Origin: Symbiodinium natans
Lineage: Eukaryota > Sar > Dinophyceae > Suessiales > Symbiodiniaceae
Reading direction: 5' to 3'
Assembly: GCA_905221605.1 (NCBI GenBank)
Contig: CAJNDS010002633.1
Span: forward strand, 72,001-136,000
Length of the DNA stretch: 64,000 nt
The notes below the pieces were generated by a model, which was given only the letters and a program-made list of their open reading frames with translations, was not told where the DNA came from and did no database searches. The translations under genes and the position numbers were made by a program. Shown here piece after piece: positions 11,999 through 21,016 of this stretch. Every line of letters starts with the position of its first letter. Positions within the stretch are counted from its first letter, which is position 1.

Positions 11999-12680
11999 AC
12001 GGCTATGGGGTCGTCAGTGTTAGTGGGAGTGGCAGCTGTCTCGCACCGTCGTCGTGCGCCTGGAGGCGACCGTCCGTGGGTGCTCACGGTGACGTTTATT
12101 GTAGCTTGATATTTGTAACCCCCAGAGATCAGAAGGTTTTCTGAAAATAGATACAATCTATTTTTGGCGCTCTGCGCAAACAAAGAATAGTGGTTTTGCT
12201 GTGGCAGGAGCAACGTGACGTAAATTTTTCGACACAGCCCGGTTGTTTACAAATGGACTAGAAATTAGATACGAATAGATACGCTGAGATAAGAATAGAT
12301 GCGTTTCCCTCTTATTTTCATATATTGTCTAGTTCATTTAGTTTATTACAGTTTAATTATTGATATCCTTGGAGACGCCTGGCACCAACTGTGTTTGGTT
12401 CCCCGGAGGATCACAGGTTGGTGCCCCCCGCCGTTGCTTCGCAGGTGGCGTCCAGCGGAGATTTGCGGGGGTTCTACCACCAGCAGGGCCACCGAGGCGA
12501 AGACTGACAGGTTGCGGAGCGTTGCGGAGCGGAAACAGCATGTCACAGCCTTGCTCCAGGGAACCTGCCCGCCCTGGCGTTCCATGTGGCGTGCTTAACT
12601 GAGGCTGCAGTGCTGTTGGCTGTTGTTCTTCGGTGGTTTGTGGTGTTGTTGTTTGATGGTTCTTGGTTGCTTGCGGGAAG

Positions 12681-12767
12681 GCCCTGGAGCACATCCACAG
12701 CCACAACGTGCTCTGGAGGGACCTCAAGCCGGCGAACTGCCTGATTGATGGCAGAGGCTACGCCAAG
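12681..12767 (+). CDS. Protein kinase catalytic-loop exon (fragment)
   Basis: 29 codons encode a Ser/Thr protein-kinase catalytic loop: LEHIHSHNVLWRDLKPANC followed by LIDGRGYAK. The Asp of RDLKPAN is the catalytic base and the Asn a metal ligand. Trp replaces the usual His/Tyr before Arg-Asp, and the GRGYAK end resembles the AGC/PKG pattern that precedes the DFG motif. The exon is bounded by GGGAAG|GCC on the left and CCAAG|GCACG on the right, so an AG|G acceptor and a GC donor are needed. Reading on instead gives TGA ten bases later. ATP-binding and DFG exons are not found nearby, so it is either one exon of a long-intron gene or a captured fragment within the inverted-arm element. Confidence 0.7.
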
Positions 12768-12804
12768 GCACGAGTTACATGAGTGGATTGGGGCATGTGT
12801 TGCA

Positions 12805-13095
12805 AAAGCGCATTTTTGTGTCCATCAAGCCCATGTCAAGAAGAAGCAGCGCAATTTTGTTACGGGCATGTTTGTGTCCATCGAGCCAATGTCAAGAAGA
12901 AAAAGCGCCATTCTGTTACGGGCATGTCTGTGTCCATCGAGCCAATGTCAAGAAGAAAAAGCACTATTTGCTACGGGAGCGCCATTTTGTTACGCACATG
13001 TTTGTGTCCATCGGGCCCACTCCAAGAAAAAGCGCCACTTTGTTACGGACATATTTGTGTCCCAGAAGCCTATGTTAAGACGAAAAAGCAACACT
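12805..13095 (+). repeat. 56-bp tandem repeat, five degenerate units
   Basis: Units start at the box GTGTCCATCGAGCCAATG, near 12818, 12874, 12930, 13004 and 13057 (spacing 56, 56, 74, 53). Each contains AAGAAGAAAAAGCGC and TTTTGTTACGGGCATG. The array begins about 40 bp after the kinase exon's donor. Open frames across it (up to 142 codons) arise because no frame of the unit is rich in stops. They are not treated as genes. Confidence 0.8.
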
Positions 13096-13309
13096 GTACA
13101 TGTTGTATTTGTTGGTTGAGCACGCTTGTTTTGAAACATGCTGGCTGGATGCATGCATGGCTCTTGCAGTTGGTGTCGCACTCTTTTCCCTGCCACCAGC
13201 TGTTTCAGTAGTCATGCTAGCTGCCCTCTTGGAGGGCCTTAGTTGGGTTCTCTCAATTTGGGGGCTGCTGGCACCGGAGCAAATTTAGTAGCCGCAACAT
13301 ATTGTTACA

Positions 13310-13565
13310 GGTGGCTGGCCTGGAGACTTAACATTTCAGGGCCCGACAACCTCAGGCCTCAAGGTTTAGGAAGCCTCAGCCCTCAGGCCTCTGGATCCAA
13401 ACCCAACTAGCCCACAAAAAAACAACTTTTTATATTATACGGCATTCGGGCAGCTGCTGGACTACCCACTTTGAAATTTGATTGCCAGGCCTAATCTTAG
13501 TTTTGGGGCTGGCCTGGATTCTGAAGAAGATTTCAGGGCCCGACGACCTCAGGCCTCAAGGCTCT
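13310..13565 (+). repeat. Direct duplication about 190 bp apart
   Basis: GGCTGGCCTGGA ... TTTCAGGGCCCGAC and ACCTCAGGCCTCAAGG occur at about 13312-13362 and again at about 13505-13560. The intervening sequence is unique and AT-rich. Confidence 0.7.
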
Positions 13566-14665
13566 AGACAACAACGCCATTCAACAGCCTCGCCGAGATT
13601 TTGCATCGACCGATTTTTTGTCACAATTCTAGGGGACCTCCTAAATAGACCCCCCCGAAATAGGTTTTGGATTTTTTCACAATTCCGGGGGAGCACACTT
13701 ATCAGGATACAACATTAGATACACATAGATATGCTTAGATGCGACGAGTAGATACCTTGTAGATACTTCTTAGATACAGTTTCAAAAAACGGATATGCGT
13801 CGAAAACTCATACGGAATCTATGTTCAGTACTTGCGGGCTCTTAAGGATCCATTATTTTGGATACGTCGAGAATCTATTTTTTGGATACGGTCTCATTTG
13901 CGCAGCAAAATTGGTGCGACAATCTAAACATTCTATTCGCGATCTCTGGGGATTGTGCCTTGTATTCACAATAAACGGAGTTTTGTTCCTTTCTAGCTGC
14001 GTGTGGTGGCTCGTACAGGGGGCCTTGGACCCGAAACCCCAAACCCTCACAGACGCTTGAAACGGGTTTAGGTCTAGGGGTTAGTGTCCAGGGCTTTTCT
14101 CAGGGTCATCCCCTCCAGACGCCTCAGGGTAAAGCGTTGAGTTGAGGGGTTGCGTACTTCAGTTTGCCAAAGTTCAGGCCCTAAATCCTGATTTCATGCT
14201 AAACTTAAAACTCTGAAACCTCCCCTGAAAGCCTTACATGCCCCCTTAAGCCCCCACAAACCGAAGAGCCACCCCAACTCCCAACTAATCCCATCCCAGT
14301 CGATCGTCCTTTGCCGCCGCGCTGCTTTCGTTGACGTCGGCTCCCAGGCATCCAGTCGCTACAAGGTTTAGGGTTTAGGGTTTAGGATGTAGGGTTAGGG
14401 TTTTGGGTCTAAGGTCCACGGTTTAAGGGTTCCTACTACCCGCCTCTACACTCCCCATGTTCCCTATATAATTACGGCTTTTTAGGGATAAGTAAGCCTA
14501 TTCAGGTTATTTTTTGGGGGAGCCTAGGGGGGTTCGTATAGAGGGGGGGGTCGTAGGGAAACCCATGACAGGGAGGGGCTGGTTTGGGTTAAGTGCGCCG
14601 GTCTTTTTGGTCCGAGGGCTTTCAGGCCCCTGAGGCTTCAGGGCGGATCGAGCAGTTTCGGCCAT

Positions 14666-14775
14666 AAACCCTAAACCTTGAACCCTAAACCCTAAACCCT
14701 AAACCCTAAACCCTAAACCCTAAACCCTAAACCCTAAACCCTAAACCCTAAACCCTAAACCCTAAACCCTAAACA
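14666..14775 (-). repeat. CCCTAAA array, about 15 units
   Basis: Near-perfect heptamer run on the + strand as CCCTAAA (TTTAGGG on the minus strand). It is one of the longest in the window, and islands with TTTAGGG-type arrays follow at 15070-15140. Confidence 0.95.
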
Positions 14776-17061
14776 TTTACGGTGTTGACTTTGCAGTTTC
14801 AGGGTTTCGAGTTTCAGGCTTCGACAGGTCTTTGAAACCACAAGCTCGCGATGCAGGGATTGCAGGGCCTTCGGTTGCAGCAGTCCCACTTTCGAGCCTG
14901 GGACTGGAGTTGCCTCTCCATCCACTCCACCCCTAAACCCTAAACCCTAAACCCCAAACCCTAAACCCTAAACCCTAAGCCCACTCCTTGCCATGGCCCG
15001 GCCGCAGGCAATTTCTGTCGCAGCGCTTGGCCGAGGCCGGGGTATAGAACCTGAATAATTCGAATGGGTTTTAGGGTTATGGGTTTAGGGTTTAGGGTTT
15101 AGGGTTTAGGGTTTAGGGTTTAGGGTTTAGGGTTTAGGGTTGGGGGGTCAGTACACTATAATTTCAAAAGGGCCATAGGGAAATACTATTCGTAATTATC
15201 CCGACCCTATATTAGGGCTTAAAGGTCCCTGCGTGTTCTGCCCAGACCTAAGCCAAACCCTGCCCCATCCCACACCCAACGCCCCAGAACCACCCCGCCG
15301 AAGCTCCCTAAGCTGCACCCTAAAGCCCTAAACCCTAAACCCTACTGTAAGCCCTAAACCCTAAAACCGAAACTGCACCCTCAAGCCCCTAAGATATCTA
15401 GCGCTATGTTTCTCCACCCTTTCTCAGTTCTCAGTCCTAAACCCTAAAGCCCTGATCGTGTCACCTTAACTCTAACTTCCAATCTCTGAAGACTGAACAC
15501 CCTAAAGTTGGCCCTTAACCCTAAACCTCTATGCAGGGTTTAGGGTTAGAGGGTTTCGGGTTGGGTTTAGGGTTCAGGGTTTTGGGTTTAGGGTTTTGGG
15601 GTTTCGGGGGCATCCAAACTCGGGCACCTAACATTGTATCCCTAAAGGGCTTCCGCAAAACACTCCCAATGCCTCTGAGTTTGCCAAAAAGCGTACTCTA
15701 TGAGCCTCAGAAACAGTCTTGTCCACCCTAAAACCCATAGTCCTCCTGCAAGACCCCTGACGTTTCTCATCCCCAAGAAACCCCACAAGCCCATAATCCG
15801 CATATCCCTGAACCCACACGACCCTAAACCCTAAACCCTACACCCGAAGCCCCCTTGTGGGGTTTACAGCGCTTGGGCTTCCGCGGCCGAACCCCCCCCC
15901 CCCCTTAAACCCTAAACCCTAAACCTCTTAGCACAGAGTCAGAGAAAGCTCTCACACTGCGAGGCCTCGCAAACAAGCAGGAGCTGTGTTTTGGTGTAGT
16001 AAGACGAGATCATCTTTGGGTTATGGGTTATGGGTTTAGGGTTTAGGGTGGTTTGGGGTTTGGGGCTTGGGGCTTGGGGTTTGGGGTTTGGGGTTTGGGG
16101 TTTGGGGCTTGGGGCTTGGGGTGTGGGAGTTAGAGTTTATGATCTAGTTTCTGGTCACTGAAACAACACAGCCCCGCACATTCCCCCACATTCCAGGCAC
16201 CCCAAAAAGGGATTATAAGTTTGCTGAACAGGCTACCTAGTCCCCAAAGACGCTCTTTGGACATTGGAGCTTTTGCAACGGAGTGTGAGCCACCCCATAG
16301 CTTCCATTTGTAGAAACTGAGTTCGGACTGGGTCAGCTGTCCGCAGGGCGGTGTTTGTAAGATTCATTTTGCGCGCCCGCCTCAGAAGTAGGAGTGGCAC
16401 TGTCACGATTCAGTAAACCCTAAACACTACACCCTAAACCCCGAACCCTGAGCCTGACCTAGCAAAAGGGCAGTGTAAGGCGTTCCAGATCCCAGGTAGT
16501 ACCCTCATTCCCTTATTGTTTCGTCGGGATCCTTATTAAACTGGGTTGTGCTGTGGGATATTGTTTCGTTTCCCTTCTTTCCATACAAGGGAACCTATTC
16601 AGAACTAACTTTCAAAGTGTTCAAAACACAACTCAGTAAAATCCTAGATAGGATAAGTGGGACCCTAAAAAATTGAAACCTTCTAAACCCTCTTCTGGTG
16701 TTCTTAAACGGGGACCTTATTCAGAGGGTCTATATCCCCAAGGGCCCCCCCCTAATCCTATCCTCTATAAAACTGAATAGTAAGGAACAGGGTTTAGGGT
16801 TTAGGGTCTAGGGTTTAGGGTTTAGGGTTTAGGGTCTAGGCCTAGAGTTTGCCCCCAAGACGCACCTCTGCGAGGATCGCCATCGGCGCAGCCACCGATC
16901 AGACTCAGGCCCCTCGAGTTGGAGTTCGGGTTTCGGGTTTAGGGTTTTGGGTTTTGGGTTTTGGGTTGAAACCCCTAAAACCTTGCATTTTTTTGGCACG
17001 TGTGAGGAATAGCCGGCAGAACTTTTGTCAATACCCCTAAACCCTAAACCCTAAATATAAG

Positions 17062-17205
17062 ATGTATCCTTCCAAAATCGTCATCGAGCATGGTGTCTGT
17101 ATGCGCGTATATGCCTTGGGTGGTAATAGTCCACATGTCCGGGACGGGCGTGTCCACGTATTTCCCGGCAATATGTTTGTTTACTGTTTCAGGTTCAGTG
17201 TTTAA
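17062..17205 (+). CDS. Short unrecognised ORF
   Basis: An ATG-initiated frame of 47 codons in a unique island: MYPSKIVIEHGVCMRVYALG ... PGNMFVYCFRFSV, then TAA. GC content is moderate, so the open frame is somewhat informative. It lies directly before the candidate exon at 17229. There is no recognisable domain and the flanking sequence does not show a clear donor. Confidence 0.2.
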   Translation: MYPSKIVIEHGVCMRVYALGGNSPHVRDGRVHVFPGNMFVYCFRFSV

Positions 17206-17228
17206 GGTTGAAAGGCTAAGGCTCGTAG

Positions 17229-17363
17229 AGCTCGCGCCTTTTCCTTGACCCCAACTACAAGCCGCCTACGGAGTGGTACCGTGGGCGCCCACATATGGCG
17301 CGGGGCCAATGGTCGTTCATTGGCCCGAAGATCCTTCGGGAGCCCTCAATAAACGCACCAAAG
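17229..17363 (+). CDS. Candidate exon, unrecognised
   Basis: After an in-frame TAG (17226-17228) a frame stays open to the TTTAGGG array at 17366. It reads LDPNYKPPTEWYRGRPHMAR and GQWSFIGPKILREP, a composition typical of a real protein. CGTAG| on the left could be an acceptor, and the right edge meets the telomere repeat. No family is recognised. The same island in other frames has stops, which favours this one. Confidence 0.3.
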
Positions 17364-17365
17364 CG

Positions 17366-17450
17366 TTTAGGGTTTAGGGTTTAGGGTTTAGGGTTTAGGG
17401 TTTAGGGTTTAGGGTTTAGGGTTTAGGGTTTAGGGTTTAGGGTTTAGGGT
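17366..17450 (+). repeat. TTTAGGG array, about 12 units
   Basis: Perfect heptamer run immediately downstream of the candidate exon at 17229-17363. Confidence 0.95.
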
Positions 17451-17573
17451 GACTGACCCAAGAGCGCAGCCAAGCGGTCTTTCTCCAAGCGCCGGCTCAC
17501 ACCCAAGGCCTAGGGCTTAGGGTGAGGAGTTTCTGGTGTTTAGGGTTTCGGGTTTAGGATTTAGGGTTCTCAG

Positions 17574-17646
17574 CTACTACTTGCTTAAGAACTCCCCCCC
17601 CCCCTTTTTTTTTTTTTGGGGGGGGGGGGGGGAGTTAAGCAAGAGT
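17574..17646. mobile_element. Small fold-back element, family F2
   Basis: Inverted termini CTACTTGCTTAAGAACTCC and GGAGTTAAGCAAGAGT enclose only a poly-C/T/G core. Related copies with more interior sequence lie at 43787-43900 and 48235-48334. No coding capacity. It resembles a MITE. Confidence 0.6.
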
Positions 17647-17890
17647 CAGGGTGTTAGGATGCAAGAGCTCCAACCTGTAGGTTATGGCATCTTGTCATCG
17701 GACGTAGTCTACCCCCCCCCCCCCCCCTAAGGCGAGGTTTAGGGGTTTAGGGTTTAGGGTTTAGGGTTTAGGGTTTAGGGTTTAGGGTTTAGGGTTTAGG
17801 GTTTAGGTATTCTAAAGTATACAGGATTTTGGCTTTCCCCAAGCCCCCTCCCTGCTATGGTTGTGGGCTAGTTTTGGGGGGGTTTAGGTT

Positions 17891-17983
17891 GGGATGTTCC
17901 CCCTGAATACGAACAGTCCTTGATGATAAAAAGGGGGTACTCGAATCCCCATGAAAAAACTGTTCGTATGAGGGGGAACATCA
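17891..17983. mobile_element. Small fold-back element, family F3
   Basis: Inverted ends GGGATGTTCCCCCTGAATAC and GTATGAGGGGGAACATC, continued inward by GAACAGT/ACTGTTC. A second copy at 56158-56312 shares both the ends and the flank TTAGGTTGGGATG. MITE-like and non-coding. Confidence 0.7.
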
Positions 17984-18455
17984 CAAGGTTTAGGGCTGCA
18001 GGGGTTTCGGGCTTGCCGTCTTTCGGGTTTAGGGTTTGGGGTTTAGGGATTGGAGCTTAAGGTTTAGGGTTTAGGGTTTAGGGGGCCTCTTGGCTGCGCG
18101 TTTCTTATGGCGAGGCCACGATAGAGGAGGTCAGCGATGTCTCCTTCGTGCCGGACATCCGCGGGGGGGGGGGGGGGGGGGGGAGGGAAGGCAGCAAGCC
18201 CTAAACCCTAAACCCCTTTTTTTCTGGGACCCTCTAAAAGCATTTTGGGGTATGTAAGAATACTTGGGCAGGGTTTAGGGTTCTTAGGGTTTAGGCTTTA
18301 GGGTTTAGGCTTAAGGGTCTATAGGTTTACGGTTTAGGGTTTAGCCCCAATCGGGTTCGACTGGAGGGGACAAGCACTTTCAAGAGGGTCTCCCACATTG
18401 CCGTAAATTGTCATGGCTCGCATAGCCCAGTCAAAAAACACACACACGCACACAC

Positions 18456-18543
18456 TAGAGTGGTGACGATCACACTCCTGAAGCACTCCTGCAAAATCCT
18501 GTTGACCTTGCTGAACTGAATTGCGATGAAGGCAGCGTAGTCC
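18456..18543 (-). CDS. Candidate minus-strand exon
   Basis: On the minus strand an AG|G acceptor (CCTGAG|GGAC) opens a frame reading DYAAFIAIQFSKVNRILQEC and FRSVIVTTL. It ends at a CTA|GTGTGT donor inside a GT repeat. The helix-rich composition and both splice-like borders support an exon of 88 bp. The other strand is not open here over the same length. Family not recognised. Confidence 0.35.
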
Positions 18544-19022
18544 CTCAGGTTTGGGGTTTCTGGTTTAGGGGTCTAGGGGTTGAGGCTTTACGAGGCCGGA
18601 TTTTCAAGGGATCAAGACTCGTCTAAGGTTGTACCCCTAAAGGTGCCCTTATACTACCTTAAGGATCTTGGAAAAAGGGGGACCCCCAACAACCCCTTGG
18701 GATTTCCAGCAGACTTCCGCCCAGTTTGGGATTTCCAGGAGACTTCCGCCCAGTAGTAGAGGAGCTTACACGAGATTGCCTTTAGTGCACCAACCGTAGA
18801 CACTTGAGAGATTGCCCTAAACCTGAAACCCGAAACCCTAAACCCGAAACCCTAAACCCTAAACCCGAAACCCTAAACCCGAAACCCTAAACCCGAAACC
18901 CTAAACCGTTGGAAGAAGGAGCACGCCTCCGTGACCGCCGAACGTATTCGCTGGACCACGCTCGTGGAAGCCTGGCGCATGCCTTAGTGCATGGTGACGA
19001 GGATGGGATCTCGCAAGCCTAC

Positions 19023-19170
19023 AGCCCTAAGCTCCCTAAACTCCCTAAACTCCCTAAACTCCCTAAACTCCCTAAACTCCCTAAACTCCCTAAACTCCCT
19101 AAACTCCCTAAACTCCCTAAACTCCCTAAACTCCCTAAACTCCCTAAGCCCCTAAGCCCCTAAACCCCTA
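19023..19170 (-). repeat. CTCCCTAAA nonamer array
   Basis: About 13 perfect 9-bp units (CTCCCTAAA), a lengthened relative of CCCTAAA, ending in CCCCTAAG and CCCCTAAA octamers. Since nine is a multiple of three, one frame reads Pro-Lys-Leu repeatedly (part of an 84-codon frame at 18909-19163). This is probably fortuitous. Confidence 0.95.
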
Positions 19171-19274
19171 AACGCTGAAGAGCGCGATGAGGGAGTGAGG
19201 GCAACACAGGAGCCCCTGTCCAAATGGTCCGACATCCCCATACCTCCCCTCAAGAAGCTTTTAGCACTGTGGTG
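19171..19274 (+). CDS. Candidate exon, unrecognised
   Basis: Directly after the CCCTAAA-type array a frame reads NAEERDEGVRATQEPLSKW and SDIPIPPLKKLLALWW. A donor at GGTG|GTTTAG lies in a single telomere-like heptamer. Acidic N-terminal half and hydrophobic C-terminal half. No domain recognised. Confidence 0.3.
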
Positions 19275-19337
19275 GTTTAGGGTCGTATCACGTTGGCGCT
19301 GGTGACCATGCAGCTGGGTGATGCTGGGTGTCCGTGA

Positions 19338-19469
19338 TGGACCAACTCTTGGAATGCGAAATTCGACTGGCAGGGTGGGAACGATCTCCTACGCATGGCC
19401 TTGATTTTGGATGATCTTACAAAGGGCATCCATGGCGATGCGCAAGCCCATTGTCTAGCATTAACGTAG
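19338..19469 (+). CDS. Candidate exon, unrecognised
   Basis: After an in-frame TGA at 19335 the frame reads WNAKFDWQGGNDLLRMALIL and DDLTKGIHGDAQAHC, then stops at TAG 19467. The 44 codons have protein-like composition at about 50% GC. It lies 64 bp after the candidate exon at 19171-19274 and could belong to the same gene, but the phase was not resolved. Confidence 0.3.
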   Translation, partial: WTNSWNAKFDWQGGNDLLRMALILDDLTKGIHGDAQAHCLALT

Positions 19470-19752
19470 TTGGAAGAAAATGGTGGTTTCCGAAATTAGG
19501 GGTACCTACTTGGGTCCTTATGGCAAGGAGATCTTACCACTTGGGGGTCTATAGAGGGTCCCCTATTATCGTAAACCCCCTAAATCCACGGAAGCAAGTG
19601 ACTTCTTGCGTGCAGGAGCACTGTGGGTCTGATCACGAAATTTGAAGCGCTTTGATTTGCTTGGGTTCCTCTACATTCTAGGAGGAATGGCGCTATTCAT
19701 AGTCCAGTTCCCTAGAAGCAAACCAAAATTCAAATTTTTAGGCTTTTGGGTC

Positions 19753-20068
19753 CCCCTCCCCCCCCCCCCCCCCCCCTCCCCCCCCTCCCCCCCCCCCCTC
19801 CCCCCTCCCCCCCCTCCCCGTCCCCTCCCCGTCCCCTCCCCCGTCCCCTCCCCCCCCCCTCCCCCCCCCTCCCACCCCCTCCCCTCCCCCCTCCCCCCCC
19901 TCCCCCCCCTCCCCCCCCCCCCCCCTCCCCCACCCTCCCCCCCTCCCCACCCTCCCCCCCCCTCCCCCCCCCCTCCCCCCCCCTCCCCCCCCTCCCCCCC
20001 CCCCCCTCCCCCCCCCTCCCCCCCCCTCCCCCCCCCCTCCCCCCCCCTCCTCCCACCGCCCTCCCTCC
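19753..20068 (+). repeat. 316-bp C-rich C/T tract
   Basis: Almost pure C with single T every 6-14 bases (CCCCCCTCCC pattern). Only a few G (CCGTCCCC) and A (CCCACCC) interrupt it. The complementary strand is G-rich with many G-runs. Open frames of up to 149 codons encode only Pro/Ser/Leu or Gly/Glu/Arg and are rejected. It is flanked right by CCCTAAA repeats. Confidence 0.95.
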
Positions 20069-20141
20069 AAACCCCAAACCCCAAACCCTAAACCCTAAAC
20101 CCTAACCCCACATCTCAAGAACCCTAAGCCTTTGAACCCGA

Positions 20142-20211
20142 AACGCTGCCAAAAGCCAGCAGCCCCTCATGTGCACGGCCCCCCAAAGCTCGCAGCCCTT
20201 AAGGTGTCAAG
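20142..20211 (+). CDS. Candidate exon with GTGAGG donor
   Basis: The frame AAKSQQPLMCTAPQSSQPLR runs to CAAG|GTGAGGTATG, a good consensus donor. On the left is CCAAAAG|CC or CCAGCAG, following CCCTAAA repeats. Short, and the family is not recognised. Confidence 0.25.
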
Positions 20212-20485
20212 GTGAGGTATGCCGGTTGTTGTTGGGAGGGTTTAGGGTTTAGGGTTGAGGGTTTAGGGTTTAGGGTTGAGGGTTCAGGGTTTAGGGTTTA
20301 AGGTTTAGGGTTTAGGGTTTAGGGAACCCTAAACCCTGGGGTGCTTCAATTATCGGGATGAGGGATTCTGCCCTTCGGGGTTAGGATCTGGCGCTTCGAG
20401 GTCCCCTTCTGATGTCGTTTTTTTGTTGCCAGAGGCTTAAACTCTGCACCCCATGAATCCTCGGCCCATCCATGTAAATATAAAT

Positions 20486-20549
20486 AATATATATATATAT
20501 ATATATATGTGCCATGGACCTTTAGGTATAATGTGATTACTTGCTTTGG
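20486..20549 (+). repeat. Left inverted boundary motif with (AT)n
   Basis: (AT)n, then GTGCCATGGACCTTTAGG and TATAATGTGATTACTTGC. The inverse is found at 33548-33604. Shorter or diverged copies lie at 9621-9663 and 30990-31020. Confidence 0.7.
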
Positions 20550-20639
20550 GTTTTACTTCAACAGTATTAACACTTATCAAATGAGCAGTTTGCGTTTCAT
20601 ATTATGCATATTGCTACTAGAAAGTTTTTGATATTTTAT

Positions 20640-20983
20640 GTCTTTTGGGTTCATGGTCTAGGGTTGTGCATTCAACGGTTATAAAAGGATTGTACGAACA
20701 GTCCAGGGTGTATGACCACTTCCTGTTGTCGAGGAGAAAAAGGGGTCGGAACAGGAGAAGATCAAGGAACCATAGAACTCTTTACATTCAGTCACTATTC
20801 ACTTTACACCCCCTCCTCTCTTCCCTTTCTTGACTTTGGGTAGAAGAAAAGGAAAGTGGAAGGAATCATCAAAGAAAAAGTCAGTCTCACTACCTTCATC
20901 CACCGTCTCCTCTTTTCGCTCTCTCTCTCTCTATCTCACTCTCTCTCTCTCTCTCTCTCGCGCTCTCTCTCTCTCTCTCTCCC

Positions 20984-21016
<33 letters not shown>

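Larger units (their letters stand above)
12093..13977. mobile_element. About 1.9 kb element with long degenerate inverted arms
   Basis: The left arm (12093-12310) and right arm (about 13700-13977) are inverted copies. Reading the left arm as its reverse complement, both give, in the same order: AGATAC/ATAGATACG repeats, TTTGCGCAG, GATCTCTGGGG and AATAAACG, with nearly equal spacing (50 against 44 bp, then 16 against 15 bp). Between the arms lie the kinase exon, a five-unit 56-bp repeat and a 45-bp duplication. No transposase is visible, so a non-autonomous fold-back element is the simplest reading. The exact outer ends and a target-site duplication were not resolved. Confidence 0.5.
9838..20340. 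repeat. Interstitial telomere-repeat mosaic, region 1
   Basis: Runs of TTTAGGG or CCCTAAA, with variants such as TTTGGGG, TTCAGGG, CCCCTAAA and CCCGAAA, alternate with unique islands of about 60-300 bp. Longer near-perfect runs lie near 10319-10358, 14666-14775, 14933-14985, 15070-15140, 17366-17450 and 17745-17806. Both orientations occur. Homopolymer C or G runs of 15-21 bp (10183-10200, 17615-17633, 18163-18183) sit beside them. Islands without a separate entry, such as 16130-16400 and 16480-16790, hold no feature I can support. Confidence 0.9.

Noticed and set aside
18345-18380. GGGTTCGACTGG as a tRNA B-box
   Set aside because: No matching A-box, no acceptor stem and no anticodon arm at the required distances.
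19642-20105. Proline-rich or glycine-rich proteins of 110-149 codons
   Set aside because: Translation of an almost pure C/T tract. Five overlapping frames on both strands are equally open.
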